This document shows positions 20,561-32,200 of a stretch of 64,000 bases of DNA, piece by piece. Under the pieces are notes generated by a model, which was given only the letters and a program-made list of their open reading frames with translations, did not search any database and had not been told where the DNA came from. Location: assembly GCA_916613615.1 (NCBI GenBank), contig OU744727.1:22038777-22102776 (forward strand), written 5' to 3'. Both the position numbers and the translations under genes were made by a program. Origin of the DNA: Steromphala cineraria. Its lineage: Eukaryota; Mollusca; Gastropoda; Trochida; Trochidae. Position 1 is the stretch's first letter; each line of letters begins with the position of its first letter.

Positions 20561-20730
20561 TTACACCTACACCTATTACCTTTGGTAATCGGTATATACA
20601 ACTATAATACAATATTGTATAATCAACTATAATACAACTTTAACTAATATTAATCAGTTTTACTACATGAAATTCTTTGAACAAAGTGGGGAGCGGGGGT
20701 ATGTGAGCTCAGCTCGCTTCTTCACTTGTT

Positions 20731-21451
20731 TTATAACATTGGATAATGTAATTTATTATATAATTAGCAATGAAATATAGGGTTATACAGTGAAAATATA
20801 ATCCATATTTTAAGAAAAGCAGTAGAAAGTCATATTTTCACTGCAGTGAAAATATAATCCATATTTTCACTGCGGTGAGAAAAGTAGGACAGAACCTATT
20901 ACCTCCCCTTGAAACACGATTATCTCCCTTTGAGGAAATCGAACGCACGCCTCGCGTCACGGCGTTGTTTAGGATTGAAGAAAAACGACTCTTTACGATG
21001 TTTTCGGTATGTTATTGTTAACATTTTGCAGTGACAATGTATCCTTCGATATCGGAATACAACCAGAAGTTCATATCCTGTTGTTGTAGTTAATAATTGT
21101 TCATTTTATCGCCAAATAAATTTACGAAGCGAGAGATCTGACGCACCGACATAGTGCTTCCCTCACTGTATCCGTTCGCGTAAAAACTGACTTTCCAAAA
21201 TAGATAAGAAGCCTTTGTTTCACCTAATTATAACCAAAAACAATGTCATATTGTAGATCTGATATCATTTAACAATCACACAATTATATATTTTTCGAAA
21301 AACTATTTCCGGTTAAATATCGCATTATTTCGATCGAACTTCTTTTTACCGAGAAATTATAAATGGAGTTGCTAGACTCTCATTCATCACAACAGGAAAA
21401 GTTTGCCTTTCGATGTCCGACAACTGTGTTTATGATCTTTAAATTTTATAA
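20731..21451. other. short local repeats, no gene
   Basis: GTGAAAATATAATCCATATTTT occurs twice (about 20790 and 20847), with a TTTTCACTGCAGTGAAAA palindrome between. A GT-type donor near 21008 could belong to an untranslated first exon of the 22.1-kb gene, but nothing confirms it. Confidence 0.45.
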
Positions 21452-21621
21452 TAAATAGACTATTTCATTGTTTTTGCCGAATATCATTTCCATCTCATTT
21501 CGTGAAGTGAGAAAGTGTCATTTTCACTCGTGGCTGCGCCACTCGTGAAAATATCCCTTTCTCACTCCACTCGATGAGATAGAAATGATATTCGGCAAAA
21601 ACAATGAAATAGTCTCTATTT
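21452..21621. mobile_element. foldback (MITE-like) hairpin, 170 bp
   Basis: Two ~80-bp arms, about nine bases in ten matching by eye, from GACTATTTCATTGTTTTTGC on the left to its complement on the right. They meet at a tight inner hairpin (GTGGC TGC GCCAC). No coding potential. Confidence 0.85.
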
Positions 21622-22130
21622 ACTTTCTGTTAACGTCACCTTGTTAAGAAACAAGATTTATTACCTACGAGGGCAGTCATATCGAGATTCTTTTTTTCAT
21701 ATGTTGCCCTAGGACAAAATATCACCTTTTCATTGTGACGTCACGTAATAAACAATGATTTGACGTCACGGTTCATCTATGGCGTCACAATTTATACAGG
21801 CCGCCGCCGCCCGCTAGTCTGCCTATGCTTAAGTAGGTTTTGAGCATTTTCTTCAATTTTGGGACTACGGTTATAAACAGAATATTATGTTCGTGCCCAT
21901 GACATACATTCGTGCCTAAATAGCAGTATAATCCCTCGCTCTCGCTCGGGAAATACTAATATTCAGCCACTCGTGTCGTAAACATAGTATGTCATGGACA
22001 CACATATAATATCCTCTATATAGCGTAAGCGAATAGCTATTATATAAAGTAATGATATAATTATTTAAGAATGAATATAATATGAATACAAGAATCTTGT
22101 TCAAGCTTGTTTTTTGAATTTTAGTTTCAG
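21622..22130. other. upstream of the membrane-protein gene; no feature certain
   Basis: Contains a GC-rich patch (CCGCCGCCGCCCGC, about 21803) and ends in a good splice acceptor (GTTTCAG, 22124-22130), so an untranslated exon should lie upstream. It was not located. Confidence 0.4.
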
Positions 22131-22131
22131 G

Positions 22132-22288
22132 ATGGCGCTAGGTATCATGTCGAACTACGCGATTCATGTTCCGGTAACAGTGGTGACAATGTTGATACTG
22201 CCAATCTGCATGTGGATTTCACTCCTTAGCAAGGGCGGTTGTCTACTCACGCCAAGACTAACACGTATTCTGGGAATCGTTCCTGAAG
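22132..22288 (+). CDS. membrane-protein gene, coding exon 1
   Basis: Begins MALGIMSNYAIHV; ends ...GIVPE plus one base before GTGAAT. Carries the first hydrophobic helix. Confidence 0.78.
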
Positions 22289-23755
22289 GTGAATGTGATT
22301 CTAAATAACATCATCCTGCATCATTATAGTAATTTGATAACAAGGCCCTGAATGTCCACATCTAAATAAATTTAGATCACAGGTTTATATTAAGTTGTAC
22401 TGTTGATCTGCGATTGACCAGTGTGAGAGGTCGTCCCGATGACTTTCCGTGTGCAAATAAGGTGTTCGCGAATTGATCAATCAAAATCGGTTCCAAACAG
22501 TTCCAAAGTCATACATTCAAGGTGTGGACGGAAGAAAAATATGAAATCCTATTGCCTGTTCTCAATAACAGTTTGTCTACAGGTGCATTTTGAAAAATAA
22601 ATCTCGTTTTTGATCGCTTCTGATTGGCCGAACGGCTGATGTCGGAGTACAGCGGGACGACTCGACTCAACGGTCAATCTCCAAACAGTAGAACCTAATA
22701 TAAAACATGTTGATCTAAATTTATTTGAATTGTGATGGTCCTTTCGGAATTCCCCTCGGAAGTTCACTACTTGCTACTCATTGCCATTTATACATATATG
22801 TCCTCTTATCCTGGTACTGCCAATTGTTTGAATGTTTAAATTAGTCTAATGTAAAACGAAGTACATCTTGAGAAGAACGTATATCAGACAAATATACAAG
22901 CTCCAAACTATTCCACATACTCAATAGTCCTTATAATCTCTAATAAAAATTACAGTAAGAACATATCAAATCTCTAAGAGTAAGATGTAACACCATCATA
23001 CATTCCTGAAGTTATAATATTATAACATGCTCTCTTACAGCCGGCGTCGATATATTTATTTGCTGTTCCTCGCTGGCAGTATGCGGCTATGTTGCCTCTC
23101 TTCCCTATTTTGCTCACGGCATGGCATGTACAATTGTCTATCTCCTGGCCGTTGGATTGAGCGGGTACACAGGTATGTGTTCCTTTGTCTCTAATAGATT
23201 ATTCAGTTGAAAGCTAAAACCATGTGTTCTGATACCGTTTCAATAAAAGGCTTTCATACATTTTGCCAATTAAATGAATTCCACTTTGTACAATTTTGCA
23301 TTCAGTGTTAACATCATAAGCCTAATAATTTTCTCTTCCTTGATGTAGACACTAATTTCTTGTCATTTATCACTCAACGTTGACTTGATACAACTAGATG
23401 TAATAGAACCTAAGCATTATTCATTTCAGGTTCAGATGATTCAGCACCGTACAACACACAGGCGATTTCTCTTACTCTGGTCTTACTGATGTTAACGGCA
23501 GTACAAAAGTACATGATCTTGATGTATATATCCGGAATGTTTATCTATATGTATTACATGTACATCTCAATGGAAACTCCCATTGAAACGGACAACGCCA
23601 CAGAGCCGCTACCAAACTCTCTGCGAGACGTTTTTAACAGAAACGACAAACTACCTGAGAATATGACTGTTAACGTGTCCCCTCGTACTGAGTCGGCGAA
23701 TACAGTGACCGTTGTAGGAATTGTATCTGGTGGCCTTGATATACATTTGACATGA
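22132..23755 (+). CDS. small four-helix membrane protein (3 coding exons)
   Basis: Exons 22132-22288, 23041-23172 and 23430-23755, with AG acceptors (TTTCAG, TTACAG, TTTCAG), GT donors (GTGAAT, GTATGT) and phase 1 at both junctions, join into 204 residues. The start is the first ATG after the acceptor at 22130. Hydrophobic helices: about residues 13-34, 56-75, 76-97 and a long one over exon 3 (about 107-145, M/Y-rich, perhaps two helices). The polar tail ends at TGA 23753-23755. I do not recognise the family. The next ORF overlaps by ATGA, so this may instead be the front half of one protein split by a 1-base indel. Confidence 0.75.
23041..23172 (+). CDS. membrane-protein gene, coding exon 2
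   Basis: Follows CTCTTACAG and ends before GTATGT. 132 bp, phase 1 to phase 1. Encodes two closely spaced hydrophobic helices (from GVDIFICCSSLAVCGY to YLLAVGLSGYTG). Confidence 0.8.
23430..23755 (+). CDS. membrane-protein gene, coding exon 3
   Basis: Follows TCATTTCAG. Encodes the last hydrophobic stretch (AISLTLVLLMLTA ... MYISGMFIYMYYMY) and a polar tail to TGA. Confidence 0.78.
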
Positions 23756-24471
23756 GAGATAATGATATATCTGGAAGTTTTGACCCCCAAAGTTTTGGTG
23801 ATATTTGCATGCCAAGTAGGCCCAGAAGAGGAGTCAAAGAAGATACCTCTTTCAACAATGAATCTAAGAGCATGACCGGACAAGTTACTGCAGAACGTAT
23901 AACAGGGAATGTAATGACAACTACTGAAGTTAAAGATAACATCATCAAAACCAACGTTCAGAACTCGACTATTTCCGGTTCGCTGTTAGAAGGTCTGAAG
24001 AGTGAAGTCACTGACGAAGGAAAGGATTGTGCACAAGGGATAAACATTAATATAATTAATTCAGGAAATGAAAAGAATGATGAGGAAAACAATGAAATGA
24101 AGAAACTTATTGAAATGGTAAGCGGATTGCAAAGCAAATTTGAATCTATGACGACTCATAATGAGTCATCCGTTTCCCAAATACAAGTGATTGGGAACGA
24201 AATGGCAAACATGATTGGCATGTTAAAGCAAATGAGGACTGATCAAAACGGTTTCAAAGATGACGTAACGGCCCTGGCGTCAGAGATGAAAGAGCAAAAG
24301 AGAGAGCTGCACGCCCTGACTAATGCAAATGTAGCGGAACTAGAACGTTCGCTTGACACAGTTAAGAGAAAGCTTGATGCTATTCCAGACCTGCTGAATG
24401 AACTCCCAAATCAACTGAGTTGTCTTGAAAGGAGAATCAAAGACATGTTCGACAAAACGACAGATATATAG
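23752..24471 (+). CDS. coiled-coil ORF overlapping the membrane protein by ATGA
   Basis: 239 residues, frame -1 to the membrane-protein exon, sharing the 4 bases ATGA. The first half is polar and likely disordered; the second half (about residues 110-235) is rich in heptad-like spacing with M/L/I (MKKLIEMVSGLQSKFES, LERSLDTVKRKLDAI), a probable coiled coil. The frame is open upstream only to 23740. It may be (a) the C-terminal part of the membrane protein displaced by an indel, (b) a second cistron or (c) a pseudogene part. Two polyadenylation signals follow. Confidence 0.65.
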   Translation: MRDNDISGSFDPQSFGDICMPSRPRRGVKEDTSFNNESKSMTGQVTAERITGNVMTTTEVKDNIIKTNVQNSTISGSLLEGLKSEVTDEGKDCAQGININIINSGNEKNDEENNEMKKLIEMVSGLQSKFESMTTHNESSVSQIQVIGNEMANMIGMLKQMRTDQNGFKDDVTALASEMKEQKRELHALTNANVAELERSLDTVKRKLDAIPDLLNELPNQLSCLERRIKDMFDKTTDI

Positions 24472-24587
24472 GCTAAATCGCAGGATTTATACTCAAGAGT
24501 TAAAGAGGATACTGTCCGTCATTATTATCATCACCACCCTAATTATTTTTGCAAAGATTGCACTGCCTGCAATGGTATATTTCCTGA

Positions 24588-24652
24588 AATAAAAAAAGGT
24601 CCTTGATCTAGCATTCATATATGTATGATTTCTCTGATTCTCGTGGAATAAA
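24588..24652 (+). terminator. two AATAAA polyadenylation signals
   Basis: AATAAA at 24588-24593 and again at 24647-24652, both shortly after the coiled-coil ORF stop. This supports one transcript covering both ORFs. Confidence 0.55.
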
Positions 24653-24659
24653 GACAGAG

Positions 24660-25740
24660 GCGAAGATAAAAAACTTCCTGTTGACAGATTTAAAAATTGA
24701 AAATAGAGTCTAAACTAAAGCAAAATCTGTTTTTAACTTGATATGTGTTTTGCAGTAGAAGTGTAGTTTAATAATAAAGGTTTAGTACGTTTATGTTTTG
24801 CATTTGCACCTGTAAATATCCTTATTGATAAATTAATTGATGTACATTGTACATGACCTAGTTGTGGGTGGGAGAGGGGGTAGGGAGGATAGTTATTTCA
24901 AAATACTTCATAGACTAAGCATTAATTTACAAAATGGAAACAGTACTTTAGTAGAATGGAGATCTACTGGCATATCACGAAAAGGTTATTGATATGTTTA
25001 CTCCTCACCAAAATTAAGAAACAAGAATGTGTTTCAGAAAAAAACTTGTCAATGATTCTTGGTAGTCATGTACGTGATGAATAGGTGAAATATTGCTGAC
25101 AACATACGGTAGCCATACATCAAGAAATAGTGTATCTTGAAAAGTATATACATATCCTGAAATCAAATCAATTATTACGTCTCTTTACACAACCTACCTT
25201 TAAAATCATGAACATTTGACGACATGCATGTGTTCCAAATGTAACATGTCACTTATCTTATTGTTAGAATGAATTGATTATTATTAATTGATGTAGAATA
25301 CACTGGTTGTCGACATCACTTCAATCATACATGAGGGTTATTAGAATCATAATGAACATCTATTTTGGAAATTAACCTCCCCTAATTGCAAATGTCAATA
25401 GCAGACTCTTACACTGTTAAAGAAAAATGCATGAATACTATCTGTATCTGTATTCCATTTACTTCTTCATAACAATCACTGAAAGGTTTGAAGCCGGTCG
25501 AGAGTTTAAAACTTCTCTCATTGGTTAGTTTAGCCTCTTAATCACTTTATATATATGTTTTTAACATGCATGTATGTCATCCTTTAAATATATAATCAAC
25601 TTGTGAAACTTTGGTTAGTTTTAATACATGTGTATGTTTTTGTATTTCCATTCGACATTGAAGTGCAATCAATTGTATTCAATCAGTTTTATTTATTAAA
25701 TAAACTTAGTTTGTCGCCTTTGTCCTCTGAAGCTGTTATT
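24660..25740. other. intergenic, nothing recognised
   Basis: AT-rich; no gene or strong repeat seen. Confidence 0.5.
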
Positions 25741-26155
25741 TCCCCCCGCCACGAAGTAGAAGGAGGGTTATAGGTTTGTGCTCAATCCATGTGTCTGCCA
25801 AGAACATTTTGTTGCCTTTGTACCATGTCTTGTGACTCTGTTCAAGGGCATCTTCAAAAGGGACACATATTCTCAGAAACAATTTAAGATAAGATGACCA
25901 AATTTGCTGATTTACAATAGGGTATCAATACCTTGATGGAGTTAAAAAATCAGAAGCGTGTAATTATCTTTTACGGAGTTAGCGGCTTTTGTTCCCTGTT
26001 TTTGGACTCTGTTCAAGAGCATCTTGAAAGGGGAATTTTTTCTCAGAAACAATTCAAGATAAGATGACCGATTTGCTATATGATGATAGGGTATTGATAC
26101 CTTGATGGAGTTCGAGAATCAGAAGCGTACAGTTATTTTTTTTTACCAAGTTATT
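25741..26155 (+). repeat. two ~172-bp tandem units after a C-rich start
   Basis: Starts with CCCCCCGCCACGAAGTAGAAGG, a weak relative of the hairpin at 17226. Two units follow, with GACTCTGTTCAAG at 25833 and 26005, each containing TCTCAGAAACAATT(T/C)AAGATAAGATGACC. Confidence 0.75.
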
Positions 26156-27293
26156 GCCCTTGTCTTGGGATTTTTTACTCTGATTGATGAAAAGGTTGGG
26201 ATATATAAGGAGAACCGATTATGCGGGGGATGTTGCTGAATATGTATTTTTGTTCTCATCGCCTTGAACATACTCGTTATGTTAAACAAAGCTTCTAATT
26301 ATATAATTAAACAGGTGCAACCCCATGTGAGCGAGTGATTGGGGTAATCTTTAACTCCGCTTGGGAAATATTTCAGCCCTTTGCGGTTTTGAAGTTTGGT
26401 AACCTTCGTATAATTTGTTTACGTAGCAGTGAAGTTTATCAGTTTCAAATTGTTTCATAGATTAGTGTGATTATTGAAACAAAATTGAATTTTGAACTTT
26501 GAAGTTTGGCCTAGTTGAGCTGATTGAACTAATTTTTCCGTTAAGGAGTTCGACTGAGTCAAAATAGATCGTTTAGCATTCGCAGGTCGCGAAATCGTGA
26601 AATCTCAAAACACAACTCAGAAACAAATCCATGTATTAACTACTAATCGGTTACGACTTTCACGATACAAAACAAGTGTGAAATGGAAAACGGTTCAGTC
26701 CGTAATATAATATTGCAAACGTTAAACATGGAATTAGATTATGGATAACATAACCGACAGACAAATCACAAAGACAAATAAACTCACAAAACAAATCATA
26801 TCTAGTTTATAAACTGGCAACTAATTATAATTACGTTGGTTTGAAACCGCGGAAGAAGAACTGTGTATCCGAGCGACCATAAAATACCCAATAAACTTCC
26901 TACCGTTTGGACATATGAAGGTTTATGATTACAACCTTTTTTCAGCCCTGAAGCTATGAAACAGCGGGATGTTGTGTTGTCGTGTTTGAAATATATCAAA
27001 TCTCATGTATGACTTGCTTCAGGATACACAAAACTTCCTTAATAAATTCAAACAAATATAAACAAAACATCGTCGAAAACAAGCACTTTAATTTCAAAGA
27101 AGTTGAACATGGTGTAATATCCATTTGAAATTGTCTTATGTCCTAATAGAATGGTATTCAGGAACAATTTCAAACATCATACTGTAGTGCTAATACATTA
27201 CTGATAGGTACTATGTTCAAAAGTAAACTATAGGAAAAGTTACTTAAGGGATATCATAAAAGGAATTATTCAATCAAACCCAAAGGGAAAATA
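26156..27293. other. intergenic, nothing recognised
   Basis: No gene seen. The lower part is presumably the 3' UTR of the minus-strand gene that ends at 27294. Confidence 0.45.
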
Positions 27294-29248
27294 CTATTCC
27301 CTGTTGTTCTCCTCATCAATGAGTTCTTTCTTTACGTCAACCTCAAGCAGGCAGCTACCTGAAACCCTTTCCACAAAAACCTTTGGTCTGTTGTCAAGGT
27401 TACCATTACAGTCCTTGTTCAAACCGGAAGGGGTTTTGTTGATTGAAAGTCTTCTGTGAGAATCACGCTCTACCTTCATTCGTTTTAATTCACAGTTGTA
27501 CATTTTGCACTTATCGGATTGTGTATTTTTAGTCTCATGCAGTTTTCTCTTTGATATTCTATGATCATTTCCTCGGCTTGATAAAGGTTTAACGTCTTGA
27601 ACGAAAGCGGGGGGAGATGTGATTCCAACAGCCAGATCTTGTGTATTGGTATATGTTTCAATTTTCAACCTATAGTTGTCATCACGTGTTGTCAGAACAT
27701 CGTCGTCGGATTTGTCATCCTCGTTGCGCAAAGTTGTAGATAGAAATGCGTTTTTGCTTTCACCTTTTAAGGCTGATGTGAACAATTGATGTAGATCTTG
27801 ACTGTTGTCCGTTGTAGTTTCAGATTCACACTCAAAGCAGTTCAATGACTGCATTGTTTTAATGTTGCCGTTTTCATCAAAAGCCGTTTGATTGTTACTA
27901 CCCGATACAACAGTCATTGCTCCCTTTGAAACATTGTCGAAATTTGTATTCACTGTTCCATCAGTTGATGAAATTACTGGTACTCCTTCTGTGTTACTCT
28001 TTGTTTTAGGTCCAGTTGATTCGTTTGCACAATCCATCGGTGTTTCATTTGAAGTCATGTCCATAACCTCAGTTGTTGATTCTTGCAAGGAAACTGCTTC
28101 CATATTTCCAAGCTGCTGAGGCATCGAGGAAGCACTTAGTGTTGACGCAAGCTTTGATGGCTTAGGTTCACGTATCATATCTGTACATTGATCCTCTTCA
28201 GCGGGTCCTTCAATCGTGTGGCCTGTTGAATGAAGTGATCCAAATGATGTGTCTGATGTTAAGGATTTGGTGCACTCTGTCTCTGATTTCTTTGGAGCTG
28301 TTTCAACGTCGCCTAACTTGTCCTCCTTTGCCATTGATGTTGTATTAGTGCTTTCCTTTGGTATTGGTGAATCAGTTGGAAGGTTTTCATATACATGGGC
28401 GTTTTTAGAATTGTTAGAAGATTGGCGTAGTTTTGATTGGTCAGCAACGCTGGACGTGCTTAAGGGCACAGGCATTTCTGTATTTTGTGTTTTCAAGTCA
28501 ACTCCTTGGTTGAATTCAGATGCTGATATGATGGTCAAATCCTGATCATCCGTTTCATCCTCAGAGCTCAAAACGATTATTGACTCATTTCTGCAGACAG
28601 CATCCAACGTCGTAGTTTGATCCAGCCTCATTGTTCCCTTGTCTTCATCTTCTGAAGCTGAAGAGGAAGATGCATTCATCTGTGATTCGGTCTTGAAAGC
28701 CTTTCCAGATGTTGGCCTGTTATTTATTTCAGTGACATCCGATGTGGGTTGATTGGTCAGAGTTGGCGAGGAACCAACCTTCAGGTGTGGGAAATAAGAG
28801 GAATTGAGAGTCATAGAAGTGGAATCACTTTGAACAGGTTTTATAGCCGATTGTCCAGGAAAAGGAGTCATGGAACTGTCTTTCGGACTGTCTGTCCTGG
28901 AGGTTCCAGGAACTTCAGAGGAAGAATCGACGTCAGAGTATTTGGATTTTGATCTTTCAGGAGATGCAGAAGGTTGAGTGTGGGGTTTGCCAGTTCGTGA
29001 ATCCGACATCTTTGATGAGTTGGTTGTTTGTTGGGTCCTCAAAACGGAGTCCGGTAGTACATAGCTCGGGTATTTTTTACAAAATGGTATTCTTTTGAGT
29101 CCGAATCCCATTTCTTGGAGATCACTTGCTAACCTATAGTGCAGTGTTAATTTGCTCATCATCGTCTTTAGTCGCCATATCTGAGTGCGTGTTGGACGGT
29201 TTGTGGTCAGCTCCTTACCAACCGTTGTGGTTGTCATCGTGTACAGTC
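27294..29248 (-). CDS. SUMO-motif protein, coding exon 3 (last)
   Basis: Starts after GTTTCCAG with GACTGTACACG and ends TAG (27294-27296). 650 residues in one exon; holds the disordered region, the SUMO-interaction motif and a K/R-rich C terminus. Confidence 0.88.
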
Positions 29249-32200
29249 CTGGAAACAATATGTTGCTGTATAGAAACAATGATATTCATCCATTAATAAC
29301 AATTAATGATGGTCAGAAACTGATAGCAACTACCAATAAATAAACATGCTATGTTCTTGTGTTGGCAATTTATTGTATTTTCAAAAAGGATGTATGTGAC
29401 ACATACTGAAAATATATACGCACCATTCGTCACCAAAGGGCTGTCTTGTTTGGCTGCTTGTTTAAAGGACAACCTGTAGTCGACATCGCGGATATCTACA
29501 GGAGTAGCCAGCCAACATTCTGCCGATATAGTGCCAACCTTTGGTGCTAGATCTTTTGGAACTTTCTCAGCCTGAAACGAAGAAAGTTAAAGATTTAGAA
29601 AACTGTTAATGCAAAACACATTACCAAAATTACAAAGAATCAAAATTCAACATGACGTCCAAATTTAAAAAAAACACAGGTTTTGTATAAATCATGTTTA
29701 TATAACAGTCATAAAGTTACTTCAACTGTCGTGGTTCGAATCCCGCTAATGGCTTGGCAACTTTGTCTGCAGTAGAGAACTGTTCTACATGAAGTTAGGT
29801 TTTGGGTGCAATGCTACACTGAATTTCACCGCAATGCATAACTATAATTGTGTTGTGGGCTTTCTCTCTGCAATAATACTAGCAGCCGCGATATGAGTGA
29901 CATACTCTTGAAAGCGGCGTTAAACTCCAGATCACCGTTTAGATTTTTAAAAATTAACACGACTGTATATGATCACTTTTGTTGACAGCTACTGAAAAAA
30001 TCATTGGTTCATCTAACATAAATTGAACAGTTCAGCCGAGCATTCTTTTATGCTTTTAACAATAACAGAATGTCATAAATACAAATGTCCAAAACTATCT
30101 AGCATTATTTGAATTAAATATTCTATCTTAAAAGTGCGAGATTATGATTCTATCACATCATAATCTTTTTAACGACATATTCCTACCATTCGTACCCTTT
30201 TTTAACCAATTAAGACGTTCTGAGATGGTTAACGCCTTCTTTGTGTAAGCGTCTACAGTATTTTGTATTGCATAGTAATAATTCTATGTTCATAACTACT
30301 TCTCTATTCTTTCACTTACTTACCTTATTTGCAACCAACTTCGGCAAAGAGAATAAATATTCCAATACATTTCCATCCTTGATGAAACCAGAGGAATATC
30401 TGAAACAATGGCGATTAAGAAAAAGAACATGATTGTATGATCGTGAATGATAAATTGGTTCACTGCTACAAGAAACTTGGAACTGTCAAATAAAAAGTTT
30501 CGGTGTCAATTTAACGTCTAATGTATGAAGTAATACATACACAATCAAAGACTTGAGTTCACATGGTTTTGATATTATCACATACGTTACTTTTGTTAAG
30601 AGTCATATAACCTTAATATCACGTAATGGTTGTTTTCCAGGATTTCCTCTGATGATAAACTATAACAAGTGAAATTATGCGACAAAATCAAGTGAAGCTT
30701 ATCTTGTCGAAGAGAGTTTACTTTATAGAGGAAGAAGCACGTTTTTTATAATTTTATATTTTATATTTTTTTCACCGATAATTGTACGTTAATGATAAAT
30801 GTATTATTTTGAAAGTGTCAAAAATCTCATTACACAAGACAATCAGCCATAGTCATAGGAAAAAGTATGAAGATTCACGTAAAATCCATTGGCGGCAATT
30901 TTGTGTGAACACCTTTAATTCATTTTGTGTAAGAAAAAGGAATCGCATGGCTAAACATTACATAATATATTTGAACTACATGTATTACTGCTTCATTTAG
31001 TTTAAATACATTGCCTTTCAATTGGAACCATTGATTATCATTTTGGCATCACCTTATATTCTCCCTAAAAACGTGCTACTGCCCCTTTAATATTTTATCA
31101 ATATATTGTCTGATAAATGCAAGACAATATATTTATTTATATTTATAAAACACTCTTTTATCATTATGTAAATAAACCAATTAGGCCTACACAATACATA
31201 TGTCCCTTTTCAAAGTTGATTAAATAAAGTTTAAAAATGGATCATATACATAACAAAGCAAAGTTTTACATGTAATTAATTGCACATTAAGGGGATAATA
31301 AATGTTATTACAAGGGTTATACTGAATTTAAAATTCCCGCCACCAGATCTCCGGAATCAGATCGCAACCTCTCTCTTGCGGTAGATGCATAATTCAAGTC
31401 ATATATTTGCCTACTATTTCTGTCTTTAACTCACAAAAGCATCAAAGAAGCACATTTGGGGACTAAATTCCAAACTTCAAAGGACACTCTGTAAACATGA
31501 AGTATGAGGTTATAGCTAGAATTATGACAATGAAGTAAGACATTGTAAGACAAAATCAATCAAAACACTAATATTTGTAAGAAGCTCACAGGTCCTTTAT
31601 GGAAATAACAGTCCATTGGTATATAGCAAGAATTATAACAAAAAAAGGAAGACATTGTTAGATAAAATCAATCAAAACACAAATATTTTTCAGAAGCTCA
31701 CAGGCCCTTTATGGAAATAACAGTCCATTGGTATATAGCAAGAATTATAACAAAAAAAGGAAGACATTGTTAGATAAAATCAATCAAAACACAAATATTT
31801 TTCAGAAGCTCACAGGCGGGTTATTACAGTCAAGATGAAGAATGAAAGATCCACGGGGTGATATAAGCCATAGAAACAATAGATCTATTTATGTATATTA
31901 GTTATTTACGATCACCTGGAGTGCTGGGGTGGACAGGTGATGGGAGTGGCTGCTTGTCCGTCAATACTGATTCTGTAGAAGTGTGTTTTGGCACGTTTTC
32001 GGGCGTATATTTTTATCTTATATGGAGTCACAGGAATCATCTGAAAGGACGGAGGGCAGCAACATGTATTAAGTGGTTACACGTTACATAAGACGCCTTC
32101 TATATTATGATATCTTAAATGTATTAATTAACATATCAAATTAAACTTTTTCATACCTGTTTACAAAGATAACCAATTTCGCTAATCAAAAGGCATTTTT

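Larger units (their letters stand above)
17226..20730 (+). mobile_element. composite repetitive element with C-rich hairpin start
   Basis: Begins with a hairpin (11-bp arms TACCCCCGCTG / CAGCGGGGGTA, loop CGAAGT, 17226-17253) followed by GTCCTTCCGTCC-type sequence, and ends near AGCGGGGGTATGTGAGCTC (20691-20709). From memory this resembles bivalve non-autonomous elements of the pearl type. Inside are a ~465-bp direct duplication, a 129-bp direct duplication, a gag-like relic and ~170-bp tandem units. The outer bounds are a judgement. Confidence 0.55.
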
